Shown: in pieces, positions 35,466 to 46,579 of the stretch
How positions within the stretch are numbered: position 1 is the first letter of the stretch
Layout of the letters: every line of letters starts with the position of its first letter
Assembly (NCBI RefSeq): GCF_937425535.1
Contig: NZ_OW485601.1
Coordinates: 4,943,501 to 5,007,500, forward strand
Length of the DNA: 64,000 nt
Source of the DNA: Rhodovastum atsumiense
GTDB lineage: Bacteria > Pseudomonadota > Alphaproteobacteria > Acetobacterales > Acetobacteraceae
Direction of reading: 5' to 3'
Translations under genes and position numbers: made by a program
The notes under the pieces: model-generated
Told to the model about the DNA's origin: nothing
The model's input: only the letters and a program-made list of their open reading frames with translations
Databases searched by the model: none

Positions 35466-36512
35466 ATGGGCGAGGATGCAGCGGGGCGGGATATTGTCGT
35501 GATCGGGGCCTCGGCGGGCGGGGTGGAAGCGTTGCTGGCCCTCGTCGGCGGCCTGCCGGGCGGCTTTCCGGCCGCCCTGCTGGTGGTGCTGCATATCGGG
35601 TCCCGGCGGAGCCATCTGCCCGCGGTGCTCGACCGCGCGGGCCGGCTGCGCGCGGCCTGGGCGGAGGACGGCGAGAAGATCCGCCCCGGGCGCATCCGGA
35701 TCGCGCCTCCCGACCGGCATCTGCTGGTGGCGGCGCGGGGCGACACCCTGAAACTGTCCCGCGGCCCGCGCGAGAACCGCACCCGCCCCGCCATCGACCC
35801 GCTGTTCCGCTCCGCCGCCCGTGCCTGTGGCCGCCGTCTCGCCGGGGTGGTGCTCTCGGGCATGCAGGGCGACGGCACGGCGGGGCTGGCCGAGATCGGG
35901 CGGCATGGCGGCCTGACGATCGTGCAGGATCCGCGCGAGGCGGCCTATCCCCAGATGCCCCGCGCGGCCCTGCGGCATGTCACGGTCGGCCATTGCCTGC
36001 CGGTCGCCGCCATCGCCGGCCTGCTGGTCCGGGTCTGCGGCCCAGGGCCCGCCACCGCCATGTTCGGCGATCCGGCTGGAATGTCTGCCACAGGCATGGA
36101 GGAAACTGCAGACATGGCAAGGGAGTACAAGCTGAAGCGGCCGGTGGCGCTCACCTGTCCCAACTGCGGAGGAGCCCTCACCCAGACGCTGGTCGACAGC
36201 CTGCCCTATTTCGAGTGCCACATCGGCCACCGCTTCGCCGCCCGGAACATGGACGAGGCACAGTTCGACCAGTTGGAGCAGGCGCTGGACGTGGCGCTGC
36301 GGGTGCTCAACGAGCGGGCCGAACTGTGCCGGGGGCTGGCCGAGGCGGCACGGGGCCGGGGCCAGGCCGTGGCGGTCCGGCACTGGGAGGCGGCGATGCG
36401 GGAATCGACGCAGCGTGCCACGGTGCTGCGCCGCTTCAACGAGCAGGGCTGGAAACGACCTTCGGATGACGGCGGGGAAGGCGATTTCGCCGTTTCCCCC
36501 GCGCGGGGCTGA
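35466..36512 (+). CDS. cheB: Stand-alone CheB-type methylesterase with C-terminal zinc ribbon (copy 2)
   Basis: 348 residues from the ATG at 35466; a GTG at 35427 is an alternative. Same architecture as the minus-strand paralogue: IGASAGGVEAL, VLHIGSRR, LSGMQGDGTAG (here the Asp lies in QGDGT), and CPNCGG ... YFECHIGHRF, in which the second Cys pair has become ECH. So the ribbon is partially degenerate (three Cys, two His). Followed by the CheR-PAS gene after 121 bases, which may be its functional partner. Confidence 0.88.
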   Translation: MGEDAAGRDIVVIGASAGGVEALLALVGGLPGGFPAALLVVLHIGSRRSHLPAVLDRAGRLRAAWAEDGEKIRPGRIRIAPPDRHLLVAARGDTLKLSRGPRENRTRPAIDPLFRSAARACGRRLAGVVLSGMQGDGTAGLAEIGRHGGLTIVQDPREAAYPQMPRAALRHVTVGHCLPVAAIAGLLVRVCGPGPATAMFGDPAGMSATGMEETADMAREYKLKRPVALTCPNCGGALTQTLVDSLPYFECHIGHRFAARNMDEAQFDQLEQALDVALRVLNERAELCRGLAEAARGRGQAVAVRHWEAAMRESTQRATVLRRFNEQGWKRPSDDGGEGDFAVSPARG

Positions 36513-36633
36513 CCGGCCCGCCCCTTGCGGTGGCCGGCCTTGCCCCGCATCCTGTCGGAAGCATGCGTGACGGCCTGATCCGGCGTGGACGCTTCTCCTT
36601 GCCAGTCGCCGGGCGTGGTAAGCACACCCAGCC

Positions 36634-38904
<2,271 letters not shown>

Positions 38905-38917
38905 CGGCTGGGAGCAT

Positions 38918-39004
38918 GTAGGGCGGATGCAATCCGCCAACGCAAGCCGACCACCTTGCGGGCGGTGGTGATGGCGGATGGCGTTGCGCTGATCTGCCCT
39001 GCAC
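38918..39004. repeat. REP-like inverted pair
   Basis: GTAGGGCGGATGCAATCCGCC at 38918-38938 faces an inverted related copy at 38970-39004. A full-length relative, GTAGGGCGGATAAGCGCAGC then GCAATCCGCC, is at 57312-57343. This is the widespread 'GTAGGGCGGA...TCCGCC' type intergenic repeat. It fills most of the gap between convergent genes. Confidence 0.7.
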
Positions 39005-39007
39005 GTC

Positions 39008-39820
39008 CTATCGGATCGCGAACACGACTGGCAGCTCGACCGCGATGCCGCCGGCGGGCGGGGGCGGGAACGGTGCCGCCCGCCGGACGGTGCCGAGCGC
39101 GCCTTCGTCCAGTCCCGGTGCCGCGGCATGCCCCGCCACGGCGAGCGCGGCGTCGTCGAGCGTGCCGTCGGCGCGGATGCGGAACCGCACGATCACGCTG
39201 CCGCCGAGCCGCAGCCGCCTGGCGTCCTCGGGATAGAGCAGGTGGGCCTGCAGCCGTCGCCGCACCGCCGCGAGATAGGCGCCGAGATCGGCCGCGGAGG
39301 TGGCCCCCTGCGGGCCGGGGCCCGTGGCGGTGGCGGGGGGTGCGGCTTCGCCGGCACCGGCGCCGGTGCCGGTGGGGCCTGCTCCGCCTACGGGCGGCGC
39401 GGCGGGGGCCGTGGCGGCCGGCTGGCGTGGTCCGCTGCGCAAGGCGGCGGGGCGGGGCGGTGGCAGCGGCCGCGGTGGGGGGCGGGGATGCGTGACCGGC
39501 GCGGGCGGGGGCGGTGGCACCGGCACAGGCGGTGGCACCGGCTCTGGCGCCGGTGCTGGTGGAGGCTCTGGGGGAGGTTCGGGCTCCGCGACCGCTGCCG
39601 CCAGCGGCGCGGCGCTGGCCGGGGCAATCGGGGCGTCGACGGGTGCCGCCGCCGCCTCGTTATCATCGCCCCCCGCCGCGTCCTGGCCAAGGGTGAGCAG
39701 CTCGACCTCGACCAGGGGCATGGGCGCGGGCGGTGGGGGGGATCTCAGCCCCAGCAGCAGGCCGATCGCGACGAGGTGGCCGAGCAGGGAGCGGAGGATC
39801 GCTCCCGGCGCCGGCACCAC
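39008..39820 (-). CDS. tonB: Energy transducer TonB
   Basis: 270 residues from a GTG at 39820, two bases after the receptor gene stop. One N-terminal membrane helix (about 8-25), a periplasmic stretch very rich in Pro/Ala/Glu (about 75-170, with EPPPEPP and VPPPPPAP), and a C-terminal TonB domain (about 185-270) with YLAAVRRRLQAHLLYPEDA and GGSVIVRFRI. It transmits proton motive force to the outer-membrane receptor encoded just upstream. ExbB/ExbD genes are not adjacent. Confidence 0.9.
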   Translation of the reverse strand: MVPAPGAILRSLLGHLVAIGLLLGLRSPPPPAPMPLVEVELLTLGQDAAGGDDNEAAAAPVDAPIAPASAAPLAAAVAEPEPPPEPPPAPAPEPVPPPVPVPPPPPAPVTHPRPPPRPLPPPRPAALRSGPRQPAATAPAAPPVGGAGPTGTGAGAGEAAPPATATGPGPQGATSAADLGAYLAAVRRRLQAHLLYPEDARRLRLGGSVIVRFRIRADGTLDDAALAVAGHAAAPGLDEGALGTVRRAAPFPPPPAGGIAVELPVVFAIR

Positions 39821-39822
39821 GG

Positions 39823-41895
39823 TCAGAACGTCACCCGTCCCTTCACGTAGTAGGTGCGCCCGGATTCCAGCCAGCTATCAGTCAGCGAGTAGTTCAGGTC
39901 GAAGATGTTGCGCACGCCGGCCCCCAGCTCCACGTTGCGCGTGACCTGCCAGTTGGCCTGGAAATTGGCCAGCACATAGGCGCCGGTCTTGAAATACGTG
40001 GTGCCGGCATTGCTGATCGCCCAGCGCGCCGTCGTGGCTTCCAGGTTGGGGGTGAGGCCCAGCCCCGGCAGCGGTTCCCAGGTGACGTAGCCGAACACCT
40101 TGTGCATCGGCACGTCGGTGAGGTGGAAGTCGGGGCTCACCGGATTGCTGAGCTGGCGCTGGATCAGCGTGTAGTTGCCGCCGACCTCCAGCCAGGAGAC
40201 GGGGCGGCTCGCCGCGCCGAGCTCGAAGCCGTAGAAATCGCCCGAGCCGACATTCTGGCTCTGCGTCAGGCTCTGGCCCTGGTAGAGGATCGGCACCGTC
40301 TCGATCACGTCCTTCACGTGGCTGTAGAAGACGGTGGCGTCGATGCGGGTGGTGCCGGCCACCTGCTGGGTGATGCCGATCTCGCTGTTGATGGCGCGCT
40401 CGGGCTTCAGGCCGGGGTTGGAGGTGGCGCCGCCGAAGCGCGAGCTGAAGCGCTCGAACAGGGTGGGGAAGCGGGTGCGCGAGGAGACGCTGGCGTGGGC
40501 CTTGCCCGTCTCCGAATAGCGCCAGATCACCGCCCCCTGCCAGTTGACGGCGTCGGTGCCGGTGAGCGGGTAGTTGACGATGCTGCGGGTGGTGGTGTCC
40601 CAGTCGCGCGCCTGGTCGAGGTCGCGCCAGTCATAGCTGATGCCGCCCACCACATCGACCGTGTCGGTGGCGTGGAAGGTGTTCTCCAGTGCGACCGACC
40701 AGGTGTCCTCGATCGAGGTCTGGCGCGGCTCGGTATAGGGGCGCGGCGTGTACAGGTCCTGCCATTCGCTGTGCACGTCGCGGCGGAAGAAGAAGGCTGC
40801 CTTCAGCGTGTTCATCGGCAGCTTGTCGGTGTCCATCTCCAGCGAGGTGCCGTAGGCCTTGTCGTCGTAGAACGAGCGGAACGCCTTCGACGTGGTCTGC
40901 GTGGTGTAGCTGGCGTCGTCGTAGGAATAGAGCCCGTTGCTGAAGGTGTTGTAGTAAGCTTTCAGCTTGAGCGCGGTGGCGTCGCCGATCTGGGTTTTCG
41001 ACAGCCAGTACAGGCTCTGCACGTCCCAGTACGGCCAGTCCCAGTAGCGCAGCATCGAGCCGGTGGCGTTCGGCGCGAGCGGCGCTTCCTTCGACCCGGA
41101 TTGCCGGGTGAAGTTCAGCGAGTATTCGTCGGTGGCGTTCGGCGTCACCCCGACCTTGGCGTTGACGCGCCAGTCGCCGCGACCGGAGTGGTCACGGTTG
41201 CCGCCGTTCTCGTAGCGGCCCGGCTGGAAATCGTCGGAGAGGCGGAAATGCGACTGGGTGAGCCCGGTCGCGCTGAGCTGCAGGTAGTATTTTTCCTGCC
41301 GCGAGCCGACCATGCCGTAGCCGTCATAGCCGGTCAGCGAGGCGTTGTTGTCGAAGCCGAGCCCGCTGCGGAACTCGGCCTCGAACGGCTTCGTGGGCGT
41401 GCGGGTCACCAGGTTGATGGCGCCGCCCATGCCGCCGGGGCCATCGATCACCGAGACATAGCCCTTGGCGACCTGGATCTCGGAGACGTCGGGGGTCAGG
41501 AAGCGGTTGAAGTCCAGCCGCGCGTCGGCGGGCAGGTAGACGCGCACGCCGTCGATCGACAGCGGCACCTGGTTGCGGTCGAAGCCGCGCACCGTGATCA
41601 GCCCCTCGCTGCGCGGCCCGCCGGTGGTCGAGGACACCACGCCGGGGATCAGGTTCACCGCATCGGTCAGGGTATTGCGGTTGAACTTCCACATCTCTTC
41701 CTGCGGCAGCGTGCTGCCCCCCACCGGGCTCGGGTCGACGCCCTGCGCGGTGACGTTGATCTGGCCGAGGCGGAACACTTCCGATGGCTCCTCGGCGAGC
41801 GCCGGGCGCGGTCCGGCGAGCAGGGGGGCTGCCAATAGCGGGGCGGCGAGCAGGGCCAGGGGGGATGTCGTTGTATCGGATCGCATACGGCGCAT
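39823..41895 (-). CDS. TonB-dependent outer-membrane receptor
   Basis: 690 residues, signal peptide ending near ALAE (about 35). TonB-box region (VFRLGQINVTAQG), plug domain (LIPGVVSSTTGGPRSEGLI and VRGFDRNQVPLSIDGVRVYL, about 80-130) and a 22-strand barrel ending in a terminal Phe (YYVKGRVTF). Co-transcribed with tonB downstream and a binding protein upstream (114-base gap). The ligand is not evident from sequence; a metal, oxyanion or chelate is likely from the neighbouring binding protein and the operator-like site. Confidence 0.92.
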   Translation of the reverse strand: MRRMRSDTTTSPLALLAAPLLAAPLLAGPRPALAEEPSEVFRLGQINVTAQGVDPSPVGGSTLPQEEMWKFNRNTLTDAVNLIPGVVSSTTGGPRSEGLITVRGFDRNQVPLSIDGVRVYLPADARLDFNRFLTPDVSEIQVAKGYVSVIDGPGGMGGAINLVTRTPTKPFEAEFRSGLGFDNNASLTGYDGYGMVGSRQEKYYLQLSATGLTQSHFRLSDDFQPGRYENGGNRDHSGRGDWRVNAKVGVTPNATDEYSLNFTRQSGSKEAPLAPNATGSMLRYWDWPYWDVQSLYWLSKTQIGDATALKLKAYYNTFSNGLYSYDDASYTTQTTSKAFRSFYDDKAYGTSLEMDTDKLPMNTLKAAFFFRRDVHSEWQDLYTPRPYTEPRQTSIEDTWSVALENTFHATDTVDVVGGISYDWRDLDQARDWDTTTRSIVNYPLTGTDAVNWQGAVIWRYSETGKAHASVSSRTRFPTLFERFSSRFGGATSNPGLKPERAINSEIGITQQVAGTTRIDATVFYSHVKDVIETVPILYQGQSLTQSQNVGSGDFYGFELGAASRPVSWLEVGGNYTLIQRQLSNPVSPDFHLTDVPMHKVFGYVTWEPLPGLGLTPNLEATTARWAISNAGTTYFKTGAYVLANFQANWQVTRNVELGAGVRNIFDLNYSLTDSWLESGRTYYVKGRVTF

Positions 41896-42009
41896 GGCAT
41901 GGTCCTGGCTTGCCGGAAGCCGGATCGGCTTTCGGGTCGGTCGGGTCGGGAAGGGGGAAAGGAGGGCGGGCGGATCAGGCGGCGCGGGCCACCCGTCCGC
42001 CCCACCCGG

Positions 42010-43344
42010 TCAGGGGGCGGCGGGCCGCGCCGCCAGCACGCGCGCGACCAGCGCGGCGGCCTCGTCCAGGCTGCGCGCGCGTGCCGCGTCCCAGCCTTGC
42101 TCGATGTCGGTCTCGACCACCTTGCCGTCATGCGCCGAGCCGCGCTGGCGGAAGGCCAGCAGCGTGGTGGCGTCCACGGCTTCCGTGGCACTCACCGGCA
42201 CCGCGGTCAGGCGCGCGCGGGCCTCGGCCAGCGTGGCGGCGAGGCCGACATCCGGCGCCCGTGCCAGCGCGGCCTCGGCGCGGTGCAGGTCGGCCCACAG
42301 CGCCACCAGCCGCGCATGCGGCCGGGCGATCATGTGCTCGAACAGCGCCGTGACCAGCCCGGCGCGGGCGATGCCGAGGCCCGGGCGATAGGCGAAGCGC
42401 GCGGCCTCCGGGCGGGCGAAGGGATTTACCGTGCCGTCCGGTGCGGCCGCATAGGCGTCCGGCCGCACCGGATAGCGCAGCGCCTCGGGCCGGAACAGCA
42501 GCGCCTGGCCCTGCGGCCCCAGCAGGAAATCGACGAAGATCCGCGCCGCCTCGGGATGCGGTGCCTTCGCGGTGATGGCCAGGTGGGCCGGCAGGAAGGC
42601 GGTCTCTGCCGGATAGGTCAGCGTCACCGCGCTGCCCCGGGCGATCGCGCTGCGTACCGGCATGTCGATGGTCAGCCCGGCCGCCGCGCCCTCGGCCACC
42701 GTGTGCGCGACCAGCGGCCCGACCGGTTCCAGCCGCGCATTGCCGGCGATCTCGCTGATCAGCGCCCAGCCATGCTCCCAGCCCTCGGCCTGCAGGATGA
42801 TGTCGTACATGGCCGGGGAGAAGCCGACATGCCCGGCATCCGGCAGCACTACCTGTCCGGCCCAGCGGGCATCGGCGAGGTCACGCCAGTCGCGCGGCAC
42901 CGGCAGCCCGAGCCGGGCGAGCGTCGCCGGATTGGCGACGATGCCGTAGCCGGCCACCTCGAATGCCTCGAACATGCCGTCGGGCGGGGAGATGCGCTGG
43001 GCGCCGATCTGGCCGGGCAGGACGGCGCGGTCGACCCCGAGCGGATGGAAGACCCCGGCCCCGTGCAGCGCATGGAAGGTGGCGAGGGAGGGTGCCCAGT
43101 AGACGTCGATGCCGCCCTGGTCGGGACTGCGCAGGATCTCCGCCGCTTCGCGCGAGGACTTCCCGACGATCTGCACGGCGATGTCCGGATGCGCCCGGAT
43201 GAACGCGGCTTCGAACAGGCTCACCAGCGGATCCGGGTAGGCCGTCATGACGACGACCCGATTTCCGGTGGCGCGTGCAGGCACGGCCGCACCCAGCAAG
43301 GCCGCTCCCATCGCGGCGAGCATGACGCGTCTGCCCAGTGTCAT
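42010..43344 (-). CDS. Periplasmic ABC-type binding protein (iron/oxyanion-like)
   Basis: 444 residues, signal peptide about 1-25 (ends ARA-T). A type II periplasmic-binding fold: VVVMTAYPDPLVSLFEAAF, GIDVYWAPSLATF, PRDWRDLADARWAGQVVLPDAG and AHPEAARIFVDFLLGPQGQALL are typical of the ferric-iron/thiamine-type extracellular solute-binding group. The C-terminal 100 residues are a helical extension beyond the usual length. No permease follows; the next genes are the TonB receptor and tonB. A ModE-box-like palindrome is 19 bases before its ATG. Ligand uncertain. Confidence 0.85.
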   Translation of the reverse strand: MTLGRRVMLAAMGAALLGAAVPARATGNRVVVMTAYPDPLVSLFEAAFIRAHPDIAVQIVGKSSREAAEILRSPDQGGIDVYWAPSLATFHALHGAGVFHPLGVDRAVLPGQIGAQRISPPDGMFEAFEVAGYGIVANPATLARLGLPVPRDWRDLADARWAGQVVLPDAGHVGFSPAMYDIILQAEGWEHGWALISEIAGNARLEPVGPLVAHTVAEGAAAGLTIDMPVRSAIARGSAVTLTYPAETAFLPAHLAITAKAPHPEAARIFVDFLLGPQGQALLFRPEALRYPVRPDAYAAAPDGTVNPFARPEAARFAYRPGLGIARAGLVTALFEHMIARPHARLVALWADLHRAEAALARAPDVGLAATLAEARARLTAVPVSATEAVDATTLLAFRQRGSAHDGKVVETDIEQGWDAARARSLDEAAALVARVLAARPAAP

Positions 43345-43362
43345 CCTGGTCCCTCGTGCAAG

Positions 43363-43387
43363 CGTTATATATTTTCGGAATATAACG
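43363..43387. promoter_or_regulatory. ModE-box-like operator
   Basis: CGTTATAT, nine-base spacer ATTTTCGGA, ATATAACG: perfect 8-bp inverted repeat. It matches the proteobacterial ModE (molybdate repressor) consensus CGNTATATA-spacer-TATATAACG, as I know it, with a spacer one base longer than in E. coli modA. It lies 18 bases upstream of the minus-strand binding-protein start and 130 bases upstream of the porin ATG, so it could control both sides. Confidence 0.6.
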
Positions 43388-43517
43388 GTATCGTCATGGT
43401 GTCAAACCGCTCCGTGGCAACGGGAATCTCGCAGGAGTGATGCCGCCGCCGCGTTGCGCGGTCGAACCCGCTCCTCCTCGGGACGCAGCCGATGGCAGGC
43501 AAGAAAGGGAGGAAACA

Positions 43518-44945
43518 ATGACCCGGCAATGGGCGGCAGGGCCGCGACGCATGGCGGCGGGGGTGGCGATCGCGCTGCTGGGGCTGGCCGCACCTGCGCC
43601 GGTCGGCGCGCAAGGCAGCGGTGGCGCCGGTGGTCCGGGCGCGTTGCCGGGTGGCCCCGGCGCAAGCCGGCCGGCGGAGGAGACGCGGCCGGCCGCGCCA
43701 TCGCCCTTTGCCCAGACGCGGTTGCTCGGCGACCTGGGCGGCCTGCGCACCCGCCTGCTGGACCGGGGCGTCGATCTTCGGCTCGGCTATATCGGCGAAT
43801 TCGGCGGCAACGTCACCGGCGAGCGCACCGGCGCGGGCTATGCCGGGCAGATCGCCTTCAGCGCCGACATCGACTGGGGGAAGCTCGCCGATGTCACGGG
43901 CTTCAGCACGCATTTCGCCATCGTCAACCGCCAGGGCAACAACCTCAGCCGCTTCGCCATGCGCGACAATTACATGCAGTCGGCCGAGATCTATGGCGCC
44001 GGCTTCAACATGGGGCTGCATCTCGTCGCGTTCTACGCCCGGCAGAAGCTGCTCGATGACCGGATCGATGTGGCGGTCGGGCGCATGCCGGTCGCCCTGG
44101 ATTTCGCGGCCTCACCGTTCGGCTGCTTTCCGATCGGGCTGCAGGGATGCGGCAATCCGCGGGCCCTGAGCAACAACGCGCAGTTCACTTCCTGGCCGCA
44201 ATCGACCTGGGGCGGGCGCGTGCGCGTGACGTCCTCCGCCGAGACCTATGTCCAGCTCGGTGCCTACGAATCGAAGCCGTTTCCCGGCGGCGGCCGCACC
44301 GGCTGGTCCTGGGACACCGGCACCGCCACCGGGGTGATCGTCCCCGTGGAATTCGCCTGGGAGCCGGCGTTCGGCGCGGAGAAGCTGCCCGGCCACTACA
44401 AGGTCGGCTTCGCCTATGACAGCTCCGACTTCGACAGCCTCTACCGCAATGCCTCGGGAGGCCCGCTGCTGCTGGCAGGGCAGACGCCGGCGGTGACCAG
44501 TGGGCGGCGGCAGTTCTGGGTGGTCGCTGACCAGATGCTGCTGCGCCACGGCCCCGGACCGGACACCGGGCTGACGCTGGTGGGGCATTACGGCAACAGC
44601 ACCGGCGGCAACTCGATCACCTGGCGGACGGCGTGGGGCGGGCTGTACGACAAGGGATTCTGGCGGTCACGGCCGAACGACGCGGTGATGCTGACCGTTG
44701 GCTGGTGGGGGGTCAGCCACCAGCTCGGCGACCTGCAACTGCAGCAGCAGGCGCTCGGCCTGCCTCTGGCCAATGGGGCTGCGCATCCGCAGCACAATGA
44801 ATACGCGATCGAACTGGACTACATCATGCCGGTTCATCCCGGCGTGACCATTGAACCGGCGGTGCAGTACTTCATTCACCCCAATGCCGACGCCCGGCTG
44901 AAGAATGCCTTCGTCTTCGCCGGTCGGTTGACCATCGATTTCTGA
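43518..44945 (+). CDS. OprB-family carbohydrate-selective porin
   Basis: 475 residues, ATG at 43518 after AGGGAGGA. Signal peptide ends near residue 33 (VGA-Q). OprB hallmarks: TRLLGDLGGLRTRLLDRGVDL near 65-85 and the barrel strands ending VFAGRLTIDF with terminal Phe. Trimer-forming outer-membrane channel. It is divergent from the TonB operon and may share the ModE-like operator. Cys pair near FGCFPIGLQGCGNPRAL is the family's extracellular loop. Confidence 0.88.
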   Translation: MTRQWAAGPRRMAAGVAIALLGLAAPAPVGAQGSGGAGGPGALPGGPGASRPAEETRPAAPSPFAQTRLLGDLGGLRTRLLDRGVDLRLGYIGEFGGNVTGERTGAGYAGQIAFSADIDWGKLADVTGFSTHFAIVNRQGNNLSRFAMRDNYMQSAEIYGAGFNMGLHLVAFYARQKLLDDRIDVAVGRMPVALDFAASPFGCFPIGLQGCGNPRALSNNAQFTSWPQSTWGGRVRVTSSAETYVQLGAYESKPFPGGGRTGWSWDTGTATGVIVPVEFAWEPAFGAEKLPGHYKVGFAYDSSDFDSLYRNASGGPLLLAGQTPAVTSGRRQFWVVADQMLLRHGPGPDTGLTLVGHYGNSTGGNSITWRTAWGGLYDKGFWRSRPNDAVMLTVGWWGVSHQLGDLQLQQQALGLPLANGAAHPQHNEYAIELDYIMPVHPGVTIEPAVQYFIHPNADARLKNAFVFAGRLTIDF

Positions 44946-44966
44946 TGCAGGGCGCGGCGCGCCGGC

Positions 44967-46409
44967 TCAGAAGGCGAGCCAGGCGAAGGCGAACACGGTG
45001 TTGTTGTCGGCGGCCTTGCGCCCGGAGCCGTCGTAGTTGCGGGTGCCGCCGTTGAAGTGCGTATAGAGCGTGTACTGCACCCCCAGCTTCATGTTGACCC
45101 AGGGCGCGCCCCAGGAATCGGCCTTGCCGAACGGCACCCAGTCGGCTTCGAGGATGAAGGCGTTGCTGTTCGGCTTGCCGTTGGCGCTGCCGCTGACCGG
45201 GGCCGGCGCATAGAGGGCGGGATTGGCCTTGCCCCAGATGGTCTGCCATCCCACGGTGAGCCCGTAGGTGTTGCGGTAGTAGTAGGTCAGGTTGGCGTTG
45301 ACCTGCGAAAGGGTGTTGTGCGGCTGGCTGGACGTGCCCGCTGCCGTGGCGCCCGCGAGGTCCTGGCTTTCGCCGATGAAGATGCCATAGGCGGAGACGA
45401 TGTGCTCGCCGGTGCCGATGAACTGGTAGCCGGCATCCAGGGCCCAGTCGGTGTAGCTGTCGTGCCCCGCTGAGCCGTCCGTGCTGTAGCTGCCTGTGGT
45501 CGGGTTGAAGCTGGCGTGCAGCAGCATCCCGCCGATATGCGCGGCCTGGCCGTTCCAGTCCCACTCATAGGCCAGCCGCGCGTAGGGGGCGAGGTTGACC
45601 GTGCTGCCGGGGCCGTAGGTCGTCCCGGTCGCGCGCAGCAGGCTTGGGCCGTACGTGCCGTAGCCGCCGAACTCGGCGTAAAGATGCTCGCCGTACCAGC
45701 CATAGGCGGTGACGCCGACCGCGTTGCCGATCATGTTGCCGCCGCCGAGCAGGGTCTTCGCCGCCGGCGTCGGCGCCAGTGACGAGGAGAAGAACGGGTA
45801 GCCCCAGGCGATGGAATTGTAGGGGTCCTGCACGGTCGGGCCATTGTTGACCGTGGTGCCGACGCGCAGGTCGGTGTCGCCGAGGCTGATCACCGTGGTG
45901 AATGGCCGGATATCGGTGTTGTCGAGGGCGAGGCTTCTGGCGATGCCGTCATAGGTGCCCTGGACGAAGGCGCCGGACCAGTCGGTGATCCGCCCCGCGT
46001 AGAACAGGCTGATCTGGTCGAGCACGGCATTGTTGTTGCGGCCGGTGCGTGGCTCGGGCGGCTCCGGCTGGGCGCGCCCTGTATGGGTGAAGGAGGTCTG
46101 CAGCATGGCGGCCAGCGGCAGCCGGGACCCCGGTCCCGTGCCGCCGGCCATCGTGTAGCCGCCGATCTTGAACGCGCGCCCGAACGGGGTCAGTTGCGGG
46201 CCGAAGGCGCCGACATGGCAGGTGGCGCAGGGTTGTCCGGTCTGCTGGGCAAAGCTCGGCACCGCGCGCGCCGTTCCCGGACGCAGCAGCGCCGAACAGG
46301 CGAGCAGCACGAGGGGCACGCAGCCTGCGCAGGCGGGCATGGCATGGGGGGAGCGGGGAGAAATGTGCGGGGCGGACTCATGAGTTCCCCCGGTGGGCAT
46401 CGGGTCCAT
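44967..46409 (-). CDS. Cytochrome c-motif beta-barrel-like protein
   Basis: 480 residues from the ATG at 46409 (GGAGAG upstream; several in-frame ATGs are possible). A signal-like hydrophobic run (about 28-45) is followed by GQPCATCHVGAFGPQLTPFGR, with one covalent heme-binding CxxCH motif right after it. The remaining 420 residues are aromatic-rich alternating strands (SYGWYGEHLYAEFGGYG, ALDAGYQFIG) ending in LAF with terminal Phe, like an outer-membrane barrel. I infer an outer-membrane heme/porin-like protein, maybe for extracellular electron transfer. The protein family is known from genomes but its function is not. Confidence 0.7.
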   Translation of the reverse strand: MDPMPTGGTHESAPHISPRSPHAMPACAGCVPLVLLACSALLRPGTARAVPSFAQQTGQPCATCHVGAFGPQLTPFGRAFKIGGYTMAGGTGPGSRLPLAAMLQTSFTHTGRAQPEPPEPRTGRNNNAVLDQISLFYAGRITDWSGAFVQGTYDGIARSLALDNTDIRPFTTVISLGDTDLRVGTTVNNGPTVQDPYNSIAWGYPFFSSSLAPTPAAKTLLGGGNMIGNAVGVTAYGWYGEHLYAEFGGYGTYGPSLLRATGTTYGPGSTVNLAPYARLAYEWDWNGQAAHIGGMLLHASFNPTTGSYSTDGSAGHDSYTDWALDAGYQFIGTGEHIVSAYGIFIGESQDLAGATAAGTSSQPHNTLSQVNANLTYYYRNTYGLTVGWQTIWGKANPALYAPAPVSGSANGKPNSNAFILEADWVPFGKADSWGAPWVNMKLGVQYTLYTHFNGGTRNYDGSGRKAADNNTVFAFAWLAF

Positions 46410-46579
46410 GGGTCTCTCCGTCATCAGCCCGGACGGGCGGAAGCGGTGCGATCGGAACGCGCGGGGGGCACGTTCCGTCGACGCCGCGACGGCAGCAACG
46501 CAAAATCCCGTTATGGAAACTGGGCTTTTTGCGATGCCGTCGCTCGATCTGCGCGCCGGGCGCGGCCCTGCCGGCGGCC

